Assembly (NCBI RefSeq): GCF_001571285.1
Contig: NZ_BCTM01000011.1
Location: 62,001 to 126,000, forward strand
Reading direction: 5' to 3'
From: Kluyvera cryocrescens NBRC 102467
Lineage (GTDB): Bacteria > Pseudomonadota > Gammaproteobacteria > Enterobacterales > Enterobacteriaceae
DNA length: 64,000 nt
The first letter of the stretch is position 1; each line of letters begins with the position of its first letter. The notes beneath the pieces were generated by a model. That model ran no database searches and was not told the origin of the DNA. It saw only the letters and a program-made list of their open reading frames with translations. Below are positions 10,182-21,143 of this stretch, piece after piece. A program made the position numbers and the translations under genes.

Positions 10182-12887
10182 ATGTTAATCAAATTATTGA
10201 CCAAAGTTTTTGGCAGTCGTAACGATCGTACGCTGCGTCGTATGCGCAAAGCTGTCGCCCTCATTAACTCGATGGAACCGGAGATGGAAAAACTCTCCGA
10301 TGACGAGCTGAAAGCCAAAACCAATGAATTCCGCGCGCGCATTGAAAAAGGCGAAAGCGTAGAAAGCCTGATCCCGGAAGCGTTCGCCGTAGTACGTGAG
10401 GCCAGTAAACGTGTGTTTGGCATGCGCCACTTTGACGTGCAGCTGCTGGGCGGTATGGTTCTGAACGACCGCTGCATCGCGGAAATGCGTACTGGTGAAG
10501 GTAAAACCCTGACCGCAACGCTGCCGGCCTACGTGAATGCGCTGTCCGGTAAAGGCGTTCACGTGGTTACCGTCAACGATTATCTGGCACAGCGTGACGC
10601 CGAAAATAACCGCCCGCTGTTCGAATTCCTCGGCATGACCGTGGGCATTAACATGTCTGGCCTGCCGGCTCCGGCTAAACGTGAAGCCTACAACGCGGAC
10701 ATTACTTACGGTACTAACAACGAATACGGTTTTGACTACCTGCGTGACAACATGGCGTTCAGCCCTGAAGAGCGCGTACAGCGTAAACTGCACTATGCGT
10801 TGGTGGATGAGGTCGACTCCATCCTGATCGATGAAGCGCGTACCCCGCTTATCATTTCCGGCCCGGCTGAAGACAGCTCGGAAATGTATAAGAAAGTGAA
10901 CAAAATCATCCCACATCTGGTTCGTCAGGAAAAAGAAGACTCCGACACCTTCCAGGGCGAAGGTCACTTCTCCGTGGATGAAAAAGCGCGCCAGGTCAAC
11001 ATCACCGAGCGCGGTCTGGTGCTGGTAGAAGAATTGCTGGTGAAAGAAGGCATTATGGAAGAGGGCGAATCGCTGTATTCCCCTACGAACATTATGCTGA
11101 TGCACCACGTGACCGCTGCGCTGCGCGCACACGTGCTGTTCACTCGTGACGTCGACTACATCGTTAAAGATGGCGAAGTGATTATCGTCGATGAACACAC
11201 CGGTCGTACCATGCAGGGGCGTCGCTGGTCTGACGGTCTGCACCAGGCGGTTGAAGCCAAAGAAGGCGTTGATATTCAGAACGAAAACCAGACGCTGGCA
11301 TCTATCACCTTCCAGAACTACTTCCGTCTGTACGAGAAGCTGGCGGGGATGACCGGTACTGCAGATACCGAAGCATTCGAATTTAGCTCTATCTACAAAC
11401 TCGATACCGTAGTGGTACCGACTAACCGTCCGATGATCCGTAAAGATATGCCGGATCTGGTCTACATGACTGAAGCGGAGAAAATTCAGGCCATCATTGA
11501 AGATATCAGAGAGCGTACCGCCAACGGACAGCCGGTTCTGGTTGGTACTATCTCCATTGAGAAATCCGAAGTGGTTTCTAATGAGTTGGTCAAAGCGGGT
11601 ATCAAGCATAACGTGCTGAATGCCAAGTTCCATGCCAGCGAAGCGGATATCGTTGCGCAAGCGGGTTACCCGGCCGCGGTCACCATCGCCACCAACATGG
11701 CGGGTCGTGGTACCGATATTATGCTCGGTGGTAGCTGGCAGGCGGAAGTCGCTCAGCTTGAAGATCCAACGCCGGAGCAGATCGCACAGATCAAAGCTGA
11801 CTGGCAGGTGCGTCATGATGCAGTACTGGCTGCAGGTGGTCTGCACATCATTGGTACCGAACGTCACGAATCTCGTCGTATCGATAACCAGCTGCGCGGC
11901 CGTTCTGGTCGTCAGGGTGATGCGGGTTCTTCTCGTTTCTATCTGTCTATGGAAGATGCCCTGATGCGTATCTTTGCCTCTGACCGTGTGTCTGGCATGA
12001 TGCGCAAACTGGGTATGAAACCTGGTGAAGCGATTGAACACCCATGGGTGACCAAGGCGATTGCTAACGCCCAGCGCAAAGTGGAAAGCCGTAACTTCGA
12101 TATTCGTAAGCAACTGCTGGAATATGATGATGTCGCCAACGATCAGCGTCGCGCGATTTATACCCAGCGTAACGAACTGTTGGACGTGTCAGACGTAAGC
12201 GAAACCATCAACAGCATTCGTGAAGATGTGTTTAAAGCCACGATTGATGCGCACATTCCGCCACAATCGCTGGAAGAAATGTGGGATATCCCGGGTCTGC
12301 AGGAACGTCTGAAAAATGACTTCGATCTGGAGCTGCCAATTTCTGAATGGCTGGACAAAGAGCCTGAACTGCATGAAGAGACGCTGCGTGAGCGTATTCT
12401 GGAAAATGCGGTTGAAGTCTACAAACGCAAAGAAGAGGTGGTTGGCACTGAGATGATGCGCCACTTCGAGAAAGGCGTGATGTTGCAGACCCTCGATTCC
12501 CTGTGGAAAGAGCACCTGGCAGCGATGGATTATCTGCGTCAGGGTATCCACCTGCGTGGCTATGCACAGAAAGATCCAAAGCAGGAATACAAACGTGAGT
12601 CCTTTGCGATGTTTGCTTCCATGCTGGAGTCACTGAAGTATGAAGTGATTAGCACTCTGAGCAAGGTTCAGGTGCGCATGCCGGAAGAAGTCGAAGAAAT
12701 GGAGCAGCAGCGTCGCGAAGAAGCTGAGCGTCTGGCGCAGCTTCAGCAACTGAGCCATCAAAGCGATGATTCCGCTGCCGCACAGGATTTGGCAGCACAA
12801 ACCGGCGAGCGCAAAGTAGGGCGTAACGATCCGTGCCCATGTGGTTCCGGTAAAAAATACAAACAGTGCCACGGCCGTTTGAGCTAA
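10182..12887 (+). CDS. secA: Preprotein translocase ATPase SecA
   Basis: SecA is the motor that drives preproteins through SecYEG. It is 901 aa, as in E. coli. NBD1 carries Walker A (MRTGEGKTL) at about residues 102-110 and Walker B ([12 protein letters not shown]) at about 207-218. The second ATPase domain has [12 protein letters not shown] near 506-517 and [17 protein letters not shown] near 573-589. The C-terminal zinc motif [13 protein letters not shown] near residues 885-897 binds SecB and lipid. A weak GAG ribosome site lies in the secM-secA leader, consistent with SecM control. A strong terminator follows. Confidence 0.99.
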   Translation: MLIKLLTKVFGSRNDRTLRRMRKAVALINSMEPEMEKLSDDELKAKTNEFRARIEKGESVESLIPEAFAVVREASKRVFGMRHFDVQLLGGMVLNDRCIAEMRTGEGKTLTATLPAYVNALSGKGVHVVTVNDYLAQRDAENNRPLFEFLGMTVGINMSGLPAPAKREAYNADITYGTNNEYGFDYLRDNMAFSPEERVQRKLHYALVDEVDSILIDEARTPLIISGPAEDSSEMYKKVNKIIPHLVRQEKEDSDTFQGEGHFSVDEKARQVNITERGLVLVEELLVKEGIMEEGESLYSPTNIMLMHHVTAALRAHVLFTRDVDYIVKDGEVIIVDEHTGRTMQGRRWSDGLHQAVEAKEGVDIQNENQTLASITFQNYFRLYEKLAGMTGTADTEAFEFSSIYKLDTVVVPTNRPMIRKDMPDLVYMTEAEKIQAIIEDIRERTANGQPVLVGTISIEKSEVVSNELVKAGIKHNVLNAKFHASEADIVAQAGYPAAVTIATNMAGRGTDIMLGGSWQAEVAQLEDPTPEQIAQIKADWQVRHDAVLAAGGLHIIGTERHESRRIDNQLRGRSGRQGDAGSSRFYLSMEDALMRIFASDRVSGMMRKLGMKPGEAIEHPWVTKAIANAQRKVESRNFDIRKQLLEYDDVANDQRRAIYTQRNELLDVSDVSETINSIREDVFKATIDAHIPPQSLEEMWDIPGLQERLKNDFDLELPISEWLDKEPELHEETLRERILENAVEVYKRKEEVVGTEMMRHFEKGVMLQTLDSLWKEHLAAMDYLRQGIHLRGYAQKDPKQEYKRESFAMFASMLESLKYEVISTLSKVQVRMPEEVEEMEQQRREEAERLAQLQQLSHQSDDSAAAQDLAAQTGERKVGRNDPCPCGSGKKYKQCHGRLS

Positions 12888-12903
12888 GGGTCGGTTAGAC
12901 AAT

Positions 12904-12931
12904 AAAAGGCGCAGATTACTGCGCCTTTTTT
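12904..12931 (+). terminator. Terminator after secA
   Basis: An 11-bp perfect stem (AAAAGGCGCAG with CTGCGCCTTTT) with a four-base ATTA loop and trailing T run lies 17 bases after the secA stop, just before mutT. Confidence 0.85.
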
Positions 12932-12945
12932 ATAGGTAAAACAAG

Positions 12946-13335
12946 ATGAAAAAACTGCAAATATCCGTTGGTATCATTCGTAACGCAGAAGGGGAAATTT
13001 ATATCACCCAGCGTGCTGCCGACGCGCACATGGCGAATAAGTGGGAGTTTCCTGGCGGTAAGATTGAAGAGGGCGAGACTGCTGAACAGGCGGTGATCCG
13101 AGAACTGCAGGAAGAGGTGGGGATTACCGTGACGACCCTTCAGCAGTTTGACAAGCTGGAGTATCAGTTTCCCGATCGTCACATCACGCTGTGGTTCTGG
13201 TTGGTGAATGGCTGGGACGGTGAGCCGTGGGGTAAAGAAGGGCAGCCGGGACGTTGGATTGCGCAACAGGATTTAGCGGTGGATGAGTTTCCGCCGGCTA
13301 ACGCACCGATCATTGAAAAGCTCATCGCGAGCTAA
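12946..13335 (+). CDS. mutT: 8-oxo-dGTP diphosphatase MutT
   Basis: MutT hydrolyses 8-oxo-dGTP and related nucleotides, preventing A:T to C:G transversions. It is 129 aa. The complete Nudix box runs from GGKIEEGETAEQAV through RELQEEVGI at about residues 37-59, with the catalytic glutamates present. The rest (KLEYQFPDRHITLWFWLV) matches E. coli MutT. It sits only 14 bases after the secA terminator, so it is transcribed by read-through or from a promoter overlapping the terminator. Confidence 0.97.
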   Translation: MKKLQISVGIIRNAEGEIYITQRAADAHMANKWEFPGGKIEEGETAEQAVIRELQEEVGITVTTLQQFDKLEYQFPDRHITLWFWLVNGWDGEPWGKEGQPGRWIAQQDLAVDEFPPANAPIIEKLIAS

Positions 13336-13347
13336 ACTCATGACGTT

Positions 13348-13369
13348 GACGCCGGGATAACCCGGCGTC
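13348..13369. terminator. Hairpin between convergent mutT and yacG
   Basis: A 9-bp perfect GC-rich stem (GACGCCGGG with CCCGGCGTC) and ATAA loop sits in the 50-base gap between two convergent genes. There is no T run on either side, so it may be a weak or Rho-assisted terminator. Confidence 0.55.
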
Positions 13370-13385
13370 GCTGTATTCAGACCGC

Positions 13386-13583
13386 TTATAATTCCTTCTC
13401 TTCGCTCCAACCATCGGTATCGGAAAGATCGCCGCTGCTTGGAATACGCTTTTCTTCCGCCGCCCACTCGCCAAGATCAATGAGCTGGCAGCGTTTAGAG
13501 CAGAATGGGCGATATGGGCTTTGCTCGCCCCAGATAACCGGTTTGTTGCAGGTTGGGCAGTTTACCGTCGTGACGTCAGACAT
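13386..13583 (-). CDS. yacG: DNA gyrase inhibitor YacG, zinc-binding
   Basis: YacG is a small zinc protein that binds GyrB and inhibits DNA gyrase in E. coli. It is 65 aa. The four zinc cysteines are arranged as CPTC near residues 9-12 and CSKRC near residues 28-32, followed by the conserved [15 protein letters not shown]. It lies at the end of the leftward coaE-zapD-yacG unit, nine bases after zapD. Confidence 0.95.
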   Translation of the reverse strand: MSDVTTVNCPTCNKPVIWGEQSPYRPFCSKRCQLIDLGEWAAEEKRIPSSGDLSDTDGWSEEKEL

Positions 13584-13592
13584 TATGGCTCC

Positions 13593-14336
13593 TTAGCAGC
13601 ATGCCAGTTCAAAATCGAGACGTTCCGGAACGCTTCCGTGTTCGCTATCCAGCGGCATGAAGCGAATGGCAAAGCGGCTCTTGTGGCCGGAAATTTGCGG
13701 ATAAAGCTGGGAAACCAGATCCAGCTTCAAGCGCAGCAGATCGGCATCATCGCCATTGTCCTGGTAGAAGCCGTTCAGGCTGGTTTGCTTGCGGAACTGC
13801 GCGGAGTTGCGCACCAGGTCGAGGATCAGCGCTAACGCCTGATTCAGCGGTTCGAGGCTGGCGAGCCAGGATTCTACCAACGTATCGCGCTGGCTCTGCT
13901 TGGCGTGTAGCCACATATGCAATGTCGGTAAATCAAAGCTGCAGCAGCCGCCAGGAATGCTCAGACGTTGGCGAACCAGTGCGATCAGTCGATCTTCTCG
14001 CAGGAACTGGCCAATACGCGGAGCGGCCATCAGGATACTGCTGCTGTTCTTTAACTGTTGGCGCAATGCATCAATACGACTGATATCAACACCGGGCACT
14101 TCGCTCCAGGCATTGAGTTTCCGCTGCTGGCGCTCCAGCTCTTTGAGGAGTTCAGTGCGGATATCACCGCGCTCGAACACATCCAGTAAATCCCCAACAT
14201 TACGGAAAAAATGCAGCGCGCTGGCGTGATCCCTGATAGGTAAATTGGCATTCATTTGCTCTGTCAGAAATTCAATACGCAGCCAGGTACGCATTTTTTC
14301 ATTCAAGGGATGCTCAAAAAGGATGTGGGTGTGCAT
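13593..14336 (-). CDS. zapD: Z-ring associated protein ZapD
   Basis: ZapD (formerly YacF) crosslinks FtsZ filaments and stabilises the early Z ring in the cytoplasm. It is 247 aa and all-alpha/beta in type, with no membrane segment, beginning [21 protein letters not shown] as in E. coli. The start codon overlaps the coaE stop by one base (14336), which couples it to coaE. Identification is by sequence similarity and conserved position between yacG and coaE. Confidence 0.96.
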   Translation of the reverse strand: MHTHILFEHPLNEKMRTWLRIEFLTEQMNANLPIRDHASALHFFRNVGDLLDVFERGDIRTELLKELERQQRKLNAWSEVPGVDISRIDALRQQLKNSSSILMAAPRIGQFLREDRLIALVRQRLSIPGGCCSFDLPTLHMWLHAKQSQRDTLVESWLASLEPLNQALALILDLVRNSAQFRKQTSLNGFYQDNGDDADLLRLKLDLVSQLYPQISGHKSRFAIRFMPLDSEHGSVPERLDFELACC

Positions 14337-14956
14337 TACGATTTTTCCTGTGATACAGCCTGCGCGGCGAGCTGGAGATAGCGGGCGTGCAGGCGAGCGA
14401 CATCCGATGCAATTGCATCTGGTGTGCCGTTGTTATTAATAATGTCATCAGCCACGGCCAAACGTTCTTCGCGGGAGGCCTGGGCTGCAAGAATATTCTC
14501 CGCATGCTCTCGCGACACCTTGTCGCGCTGCATGGTTCGGTGAAGCTGAGTTTCACGTGCGACGTCGACAACCAGCACGCGATCGGCTCGATGATAGAGC
14601 TTATTTTCCACCAGCAGTGGAACAACCCAAAGCACATATGGCGATGTGGCCTGTTGGAACTGACGCTGGGTTTCTTGCTGAATAAGCGGGTGCAGAAGGC
14701 TGTTTAACCAGGTTTTGTCATCAGGGTGAGCAAAAATATGCTCGCGTAGCGCACGGCGATTCAGTGCACCGTCTGAGGTTAGCATCTGAGGACCAAAATA
14801 TTCTTCAATTGCTGCCAGAGCAGGCATTCCCGGTTCGACAACCTGGCGGGCGATAATATCGGCATCAATAACGTTTATTCCCAGGCGAAAAAATGCATCT
14901 GCGACCGTACTTTTACCGCTGCCGATGCCGCCCGTTAACGCTACTGTGTAAGTCAT
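14336..14956 (-). CDS. coaE: Dephospho-CoA kinase CoaE
   Basis: CoaE phosphorylates dephospho-CoA on the 3'-hydroxyl of the ribose, the last step of coenzyme A synthesis. It is 206 aa (E. coli 206). The P-loop GGIGSGKST is at about residues 9-17, and the CoA-binding region shows [16 protein letters not shown] at about 28-43. It is the first gene of the leftward coaE-zapD-yacG unit and is divergent from guaC. Confidence 0.97.
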   Translation of the reverse strand: MTYTVALTGGIGSGKSTVADAFFRLGINVIDADIIARQVVEPGMPALAAIEEYFGPQMLTSDGALNRRALREHIFAHPDDKTWLNSLLHPLIQQETQRQFQQATSPYVLWVVPLLVENKLYHRADRVLVVDVARETQLHRTMQRDKVSREHAENILAAQASREERLAVADDIINNNGTPDAIASDVARLHARYLQLAAQAVSQEKS

Positions 14957-15097
14957 ACCGCTTTGCCCTGGGTTTTTAGTATGAAAATCATTTGGTTAAT
15001 AAACTGGCCGCCGGCAACGAGGATATCAATGTTGCACGGCGCTCAACGCCAGGTAAATTTATGGGATTGTAGCTTAAAAAAACTGAAAATCGCAGTC

Positions 15098-15125
15098 TTG
15101 CGAAGCCCTGATTAGTGCGTATGAT
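15098..15125 (+). promoter_or_regulatory. Candidate guaC promoter
   Basis: TTGCGA at 15098-15103 and TATGAT at 15120-15125 are separated by 16 bases, about 57 bases before the guaC ATG. This is the best sigma-70-like pair in the 225-base coaE-guaC gap. Confidence 0.5.
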
Positions 15126-15181
15126 TACATTACTGGAGTTGTGCTCTCAATTTAATTGCCATTAACCCCAGGAATTCGCAC

Positions 15182-16225
15182 ATGCGTATCGAAGAAGATC
15201 TGAAGTTAGGTTTCAAAGACGTTCTTATCCGCCCTAAACGCTCTACCCTTAAAAGCCGTTCCGATGTTGAACTGGAACGCGACTTCACCTTTAAACATTC
15301 AGGACAACGCTGGTCAGGCGTGCCGATTATCGCAGCGAACATGGATTCTGTGGGCACTTTCGGAATGGCAAAAGTCCTTTCCTCTTTTGGTATTCTGACG
15401 GCGGTACATAAGCACTACACCGTTGAAGAGTGGAAAACTTTCGTACAGACCGAGTCTGTGGACGTGCTTAAGCATGTGATGGTTTCTACCGGTACTTCCG
15501 ATGCTGATTTTGAAAAAACGCAGCAGATCCTCAAACTGAATCCGGCACTGACTTTTGTCTGCATTGATGTAGCGAATGGTTACTCCGAGCATTTTGTACA
15601 ATTCGTCGCGAAAGCGCGTGAAGCATGGCCGACCAAAACCATCTGTGCCGGTAACGTCGTGACTGGGGAAATGTGCGAAGAGCTGATTCTCTCCGGTGCC
15701 GATATCGTTAAAGTCGGCATTGGCCCTGGCTCCGTTTGTACCACTCGCGTGAAAACCGGCGTCGGCTACCCGCAGCTTTCTGCCGTTATCGAATGCGCTG
15801 ATGCTGCACACGGTCTGGGCGGTCAGATCGTCAGCGATGGCGGCTGCACCATGCCGGGCGATGTGGCGAAGGCTTTTGGCGGCGGCGCGGATTTCGTTAT
15901 GCTGGGTGGTATGCTGGCGGGTCACGATGAGAGCGGTGGCAAACTGGTGGAAGAGAACGGTGAGAAATTTATGCTGTTCTACGGAATGAGCTCTGAGTCT
16001 GCGATGAACCGTCACGTTGGCGGCGTTGCCCAGTATCGCGCTGCGGAAGGCAAAACGGTTAAGCTGCCGCTGCGCGGACCGGTGGAACATACCGCACGCG
16101 ATATTCTTGGCGGCCTGCGTTCAGCGTGTACCTATGTCGGGGCTTCGCGACTGAAAGAATTGACTAAACGCACGACCTTTATCCGAGTACAGGAACAAGA
16201 GAACCGCGTGTTCAACAGCCTGTAG
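15182..16225 (+). CDS. guaC: GMP reductase GuaC
   Basis: GuaC converts GMP to IMP and ammonia with NADPH, returning guanine nucleotides to the adenine branch. It is 347 aa. The IMPDH/GMPR signature with its catalytic cysteine reads [13 protein letters not shown] at about residues 176-188, and the phosphate-binding DGGCTMPGD follows near 219-227. It is monocistronic, in the conserved position between coaE and hofC. Confidence 0.98.
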   Translation: MRIEEDLKLGFKDVLIRPKRSTLKSRSDVELERDFTFKHSGQRWSGVPIIAANMDSVGTFGMAKVLSSFGILTAVHKHYTVEEWKTFVQTESVDVLKHVMVSTGTSDADFEKTQQILKLNPALTFVCIDVANGYSEHFVQFVAKAREAWPTKTICAGNVVTGEMCEELILSGADIVKVGIGPGSVCTTRVKTGVGYPQLSAVIECADAAHGLGGQIVSDGGCTMPGDVAKAFGGGADFVMLGGMLAGHDESGGKLVEENGEKFMLFYGMSSESAMNRHVGGVAQYRAAEGKTVKLPLRGPVEHTARDILGGLRSACTYVGASRLKELTKRTTFIRVQEQENRVFNSL

Positions 16226-16261
16226 CTTTGAGGATTAACGCTGGTGCTTAGTGCGCCAGCG

Positions 16262-17461
16262 TTACCCCATCCCACTAATGGCATCTCCCAAGTGAAAGAT
16301 TGGCAGATACATCGCCACCACCAACGTACCAATAATTAATCCCGTCACGATCAGAAGCATCGGCTCCAGTAACGATGTCAGATTCTCCGCCAGATTTTGC
16401 GTATTCTCATCATGATGACGCGCCAGATTATCCAGCATTTCATCCAGCGCACCTGACGCTTCCCCGGTTCTGACCAGCTGCAAGCAAAGCGGCGTAAAAA
16501 CCTGACTCTTTTCCATTGCTTGCCAGATAGCGCTGCCATGGGCGATGTCCTGATAAAGCGTGCTGATGATTTCGCGCCACCACGGACAGACCAGCGTCAT
16601 TTCAACCGTTTCCAGCCCCTGTAAGAAAGCGATACCCGCGCGTTGTGTTAGCGCGAGCACGGTGAAGATTTGACTGAGCTTTTGTCCACGCGCGAGCTTT
16701 CCCATCACCGGTAGCGATAGCACTATTTTTTGGCGGGTGCGTTGCCACGGGGGGTGATTTTTCAGGGCCGTACTGAGGACGAGGGGAATAATGGGCAGTA
16801 ATAATATTATGAAAAACCACTGCTCGACAAAAGCGGCCATTGCCATCACGGCAAGCGTGAGCGTGGGTAATGGGGTGTTAAATGTGCGATAGATGGCCGT
16901 GAACTCCGGCAGAACGAATCCGGTCATGGCCATCACCACTAGCGCAGCGAGCGACAGAATAATCATGGGATAACGCAGCGCTTTTTTTACCTTCGCCGCC
17001 AGCAGGAGCTGCGCTTTTTGCTGGCGTACGAGCTCAAGACAGCACTGTTCCAGTTTACCGGTGATTTCACCGGTGCGAATCATGGCAAGGTATAAAGGCG
17101 GAAATGCCTGGGGCCATTGCTGTAGCCCTTCTGACAATGAGACACCTTGTGCCAATCTCTCTGATAACGATGACAGCAGGGCTCGCCACTGCGCACTGGG
17201 ATGTTGTTGTGCCAGCAGGGTTAGGCTGTCCGATAATGTGAGCCCGGCCTGTAGCAATGTGGCTAACTGACTGATAACCATACAGCTATGCTGTGTGCGC
17301 CACTGCGAGGCGTTAATGCTACGGCGCTTTAGCGTTATGACGGTAATACGCTGTTGTTGTAGCGCAATGAGAACGGCAGGGCGATGGTTGCCCCAAATGG
17401 TACCATGGAGTCTCTCTCCATTAGCGTTTAGTCCCTGCCAGTGCCAGAGTTGTTCACGCAT
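16262..17461 (-). CDS. hofC: Type IV pilus/secretion inner-membrane platform protein HofC
   Basis: HofC is the GspF/PilC-family inner-membrane platform expected to assemble the PpdD pilin. The ATG at 17461 gives MREQLWHWQG and 399 aa (E. coli HofC 400). A longer frame from 17524 runs deep into hofB and is rejected. Two GspF domains are visible, the first near residues 50-170 and the second ending in LVRTGEASGALDEML. The hydrophobic tail MLLIVTGLIIGTLVVAMYLP is the last membrane segment. The start overlaps hofB by eight bases. In E. coli this system is poorly expressed. Confidence 0.9.
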   Translation of the reverse strand: MREQLWHWQGLNANGERLHGTIWGNHRPAVLIALQQQRITVITLKRRSINASQWRTQHSCMVISQLATLLQAGLTLSDSLTLLAQQHPSAQWRALLSSLSERLAQGVSLSEGLQQWPQAFPPLYLAMIRTGEITGKLEQCCLELVRQQKAQLLLAAKVKKALRYPMIILSLAALVVMAMTGFVLPEFTAIYRTFNTPLPTLTLAVMAMAAFVEQWFFIILLLPIIPLVLSTALKNHPPWQRTRQKIVLSLPVMGKLARGQKLSQIFTVLALTQRAGIAFLQGLETVEMTLVCPWWREIISTLYQDIAHGSAIWQAMEKSQVFTPLCLQLVRTGEASGALDEMLDNLARHHDENTQNLAENLTSLLEPMLLIVTGLIIGTLVVAMYLPIFHLGDAISGMG

Positions 17462-18839
17462 CCTGAGGCATCCCAAGAACGCGAAGCAGCTCTTCCTGAG
17501 TCGTGAGTCCCTGTTCAACGGCAAGGCAGCCGCTCTCGAAGAGCGTGTTCATCCCTTCTTGCCTTGCGCGTTGCATCAATTCAGATGGACTTGAACCGTG
17601 GAGAATGGATTGACGTAGCGTTGGCGTGAGCGGTAGAACCTCAAACAGCGCCAACCGTCCGTGATAGCCATGATAGCAATGTGAGCATCCTGGCGCAGCC
17701 CAGTGTGGAAGCGCGCGTGGCCAAAGTGCCAGCGGCAGCGTGTAGCCGCCCTGAACTTCAACACGGCAGTGAGGACAAAGTTTCCGTACAAGACGCTGTG
17801 CAACGACCATCAGCAATGCAGATGAAACCATCCAGCGGGCTACCCCCATTTGCTCAAGGCGTACCAGTGTTTCTACGGTAGAGTTTGTATGCAGGGTTGA
17901 AAGCACCAGATGCCCGGTTTGTGCTGCTTTGATGGCAATTTCCGCGGTTTCGTTATCGCGGATCTCGCCAACCATCACGATATCCGGATCTTGCCGCAGC
18001 AAAGATCGCAGCACGCTTTGAAAGGTGAGCCCCGCTCTGACGTTAACCTGGGTTTGATTGAGACCATCCAGCGGGATCTCAACGGGATCCTCGACGCTGC
18101 ATATATTCACATCACTGCTATTACGACTTTGCAGGGCGCTATAGAGCGTGACCGTTTTTCCGCTTCCCGTTGGCCCGGTAACCAGAATCAGCCCCTGCGG
18201 TTGGTTCAGTGCCGATTGGAATTGCACCAACGCTTCTGGCGACATCCCTAGCCCCTGGAGATCCAGCGCTTGCTCAACCTTATGCAGCAGGCGCAGGACC
18301 ACTTTCTCTCCATAGCGGCAAGGTAGCGTCGAAATGCGAAAAGAGAGGGGAGCACCACTGATCTCAACCGTGAACTGCCCGTCCTGGGGGAGACGACGTT
18401 CGGCGATATCAAGACTACCCAGCACCTTCAATCTGGCAACCAGCGGAGTCATCAGCAGCAACGAGGCGGTAGACAGCGTGTGTAACACACCGTCCACTCG
18501 CAGACGGATGCGTAGATGGTGTTCCGTGGGCTCGAAGTGAATATCGGATGCGCGCTGGAGCTGTGCTTGTTGAAAGAGTTGGTTCAGTAACTCCACCGGG
18601 TTGTTCGCATCGTCATGGAGGACGGGCAGATTAACGCTGCTGCTTTTTTGTCGATATTTATCCATACGCTCCTGGTCCCAACACTCAATGTCTACCCGTT
18701 TTTGTGTGGCAAAACGCAGGGAGTCCATGAGTTCGCCTGCCGGGGAGCCAACCACGGCGATGCCGAGTTCGTCCGGGCCGTTAAACAACAGCACAGCATG
18801 GTGGCGTTGGCACAGCGTGAGTAATTGTTCATTCTTCAT
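17454..18839 (-). CDS. hofB: Type IV pilus assembly ATPase HofB (GspE/PilB family)
   Basis: HofB is the hexameric cytoplasmic ATPase predicted to power PpdD pilus extension. It is 461 aa. Walker A (GPTGSGKTVT) is at about residues 221-230, an Asp box (CSVEDPVEIPLDG) at about 246-258, Walker B (MVGEIRDNETAEIA) at about 285-298 and a His box (STLHTNS) at about 313-319. A four-cysteine zinc motif is also present (CPHC at about 355 and CSHC near 380). It lies 15 bases after ppdD, with hofC overlapping its end. Confidence 0.94.
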   Translation of the reverse strand: MKNEQLLTLCQRHHAVLLFNGPDELGIAVVGSPAGELMDSLRFATQKRVDIECWDQERMDKYRQKSSSVNLPVLHDDANNPVELLNQLFQQAQLQRASDIHFEPTEHHLRIRLRVDGVLHTLSTASLLLMTPLVARLKVLGSLDIAERRLPQDGQFTVEISGAPLSFRISTLPCRYGEKVVLRLLHKVEQALDLQGLGMSPEALVQFQSALNQPQGLILVTGPTGSGKTVTLYSALQSRNSSDVNICSVEDPVEIPLDGLNQTQVNVRAGLTFQSVLRSLLRQDPDIVMVGEIRDNETAEIAIKAAQTGHLVLSTLHTNSTVETLVRLEQMGVARWMVSSALLMVVAQRLVRKLCPHCRVEVQGGYTLPLALWPRALPHWAAPGCSHCYHGYHGRLALFEVLPLTPTLRQSILHGSSPSELMQRARQEGMNTLFESGCLAVEQGLTTQEELLRVLGMPQDA

Positions 18840-18854
18840 TGACGGCTCCTTTGC

Positions 18855-19292
18855 CTATTGGGCGTCAAAACGGAAAACATCTTCACAGGCCTGCTGTAAC
18901 GCACTGTCGCTCTGAATACCACAGGTGCGCTGCCAGCCGGTTATGCCATTTGCGTTATCCCAGCCGGGCACTAATGTGACCGTTAACCCATTGAGGCTCT
19001 CCTGGCCGGTGAGTACGACGGTACCTTTGGTGATGCTCATTCCCGAAACATAACGGGTAGTCGTGGGGGAGGGGATGCCGTTGCTGCTGGCATTACAGCT
19101 ATCAATACCGCCATGATCGAGTGCGCAAAGTTCTATGGCGGTGCGGTAGGGAACAAAAGTTTGCAGCATGTCGGTCAATGCCGCTTTACGCAGGTAGTTT
19201 TGATAGGCTGGAATACCGATAGCGCTGAGGATAGCGATGATGCCAATAACAACCATCAGTTCGATGAGGGTGAAACCTTTTTGTTTATCCAT
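18855..19292 (-). CDS. ppdD: Prepilin PpdD, type IV major pilin homologue
   Basis: PpdD is a type IVa prepilin. It is 145 aa, with a six-residue leader ending MDKQKG, cleavage before Phe, and the pilin signature FTLIELMVVIGIIAILSAIG including Glu at mature position 5. Cysteines near residues 52 and 59 and near 124 and 135 could form the disulfides of the globular domain. A GGAGCAG ribosome site precedes the ATG. It leads the ppdD-hofB-hofC unit; the prepilin peptidase and secretin genes are not in this window. Confidence 0.95.
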   Translation of the reverse strand: MDKQKGFTLIELMVVIGIIAILSAIGIPAYQNYLRKAALTDMLQTFVPYRTAIELCALDHGGIDSCNASSNGIPSPTTTRYVSGMSITKGTVVLTGQESLNGLTVTLVPGWDNANGITGWQRTCGIQSDSALQQACEDVFRFDAQ

Positions 19293-19429
19293 GATCTGCT
19301 CCTTGCTGAGTCTGGCGCTACTGTGTCAAAGCTCAAGGAGAACGGCGAGGGAGGAAAATGGATTCGGGGAAGCGCGTTCCAGGATGTGTTATGTCGTTGC
19401 AGCGATACATAAAAAACGGGAAGCCGGGA

Positions 19430-19456
19430 CGAAAAAAAGCCCTCCAGAGGGAGGGC
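19430..19456 (-). terminator. Terminator after nadC
   Basis: GCCCTCC (19439-19445) pairs with GGAGGGC (19450-19456). On the minus strand the stem is followed by seven T residues, a classical intrinsic terminator 18 bases past the nadC stop. Confidence 0.85.
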
Positions 19457-19474
19457 ATTTAGAAAGGGGCGTTT

Positions 19475-20542
<1,068 letters not shown>

Positions 20543-20573
20543 TCATCTCCTTTGCCGACGTGATGAAACTGAA

Positions 20574-21143
20574 ATGACTTTGTGTATAGATAAGGGCTGG
20601 CTAGTGGGTGTGCGGCAGGTGCCGTCTCCTCATTTTGATGGCCGTCCGGATGATGAAACCCCTTCGCTGCTGGTGGTACATAATATTAGCCTACCGCCAG
20701 GGCAGTTCGGTGGCCCCTGGATTGATGCGCTGTTTACCGGCACGCTCGACCCTGATGCCGATCCTTTCTTTGCTGAGATTGTTCATCTGCGGGTTTCTGC
20801 CCACTGCCTGATCCGTCGTGATGGCGAGATTGTGCAGTACGTTCCCTTTGATAAACGCGCCTGGCATGCCGGTGTGTCGAGCTACCGTGGCCGCGAACGC
20901 TGTAATGATTTTTCCATCGGTATCGAGCTGGAGGGCACTGACACGCTGGCCTATACCGACGAGCAGTATCGACAGTTGGCGACATTAACCGAGCTGCTCA
21001 TTAGCGAATACCCGGCGATTGCCAACAATATGGCCGGCCACTGTGATATCGCGCCCGTGCGCAAAACCGATCCTGGCCCGGCATTTGACTGGACCCGTTT
21101 TCGTGCGCTGGTCACCCCCTCGTCAAATAAGGAGATGACATGA
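20574..21143 (+). CDS. ampD: 1,6-anhydro-N-acetylmuramyl-L-alanine amidase AmpD
   Basis: AmpD is the cytoplasmic zinc amidase that cleaves the peptide from anhydro-MurNAc muropeptides in cell wall recycling. Its loss derepresses AmpR-controlled beta-lactamases where these exist. From the ATG at 20574 the product is 189 aa. A TTG at 20580 would align exactly with Met1 of E. coli and Enterobacter AmpD (187 aa); neither start has a strong ribosome site. Zinc ligands are His in VVHNISLP and His and Asp in [15 protein letters not shown]. The stop overlaps ampE (ATGA). Confidence 0.94.
   Translation: MTLCIDKGWLVGVRQVPSPHFDGRPDDETPSLLVVHNISLPPGQFGGPWIDALFTGTLDPDADPFFAEIVHLRVSAHCLIRRDGEIVQYVPFDKRAWHAGVSSYRGRERCNDFSIGIELEGTDTLAYTDEQYRQLATLTELLISEYPAIANNMAGHCDIAPVRKTDPGPAFDWTRFRALVTPSSNKEMT

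Noticed and set aside
10194-12113. A 639-codon open frame antisense to secA
   Set aside because: It is a shadow of secA codon bias, with no motif, start signal or promoter support.
16262-17524. Longer hofC start at 17524
   Set aside because: It would overlap hofB by 71 bases and adds 21 residues with no match to HofC; the ATG at 17461 fits the family.
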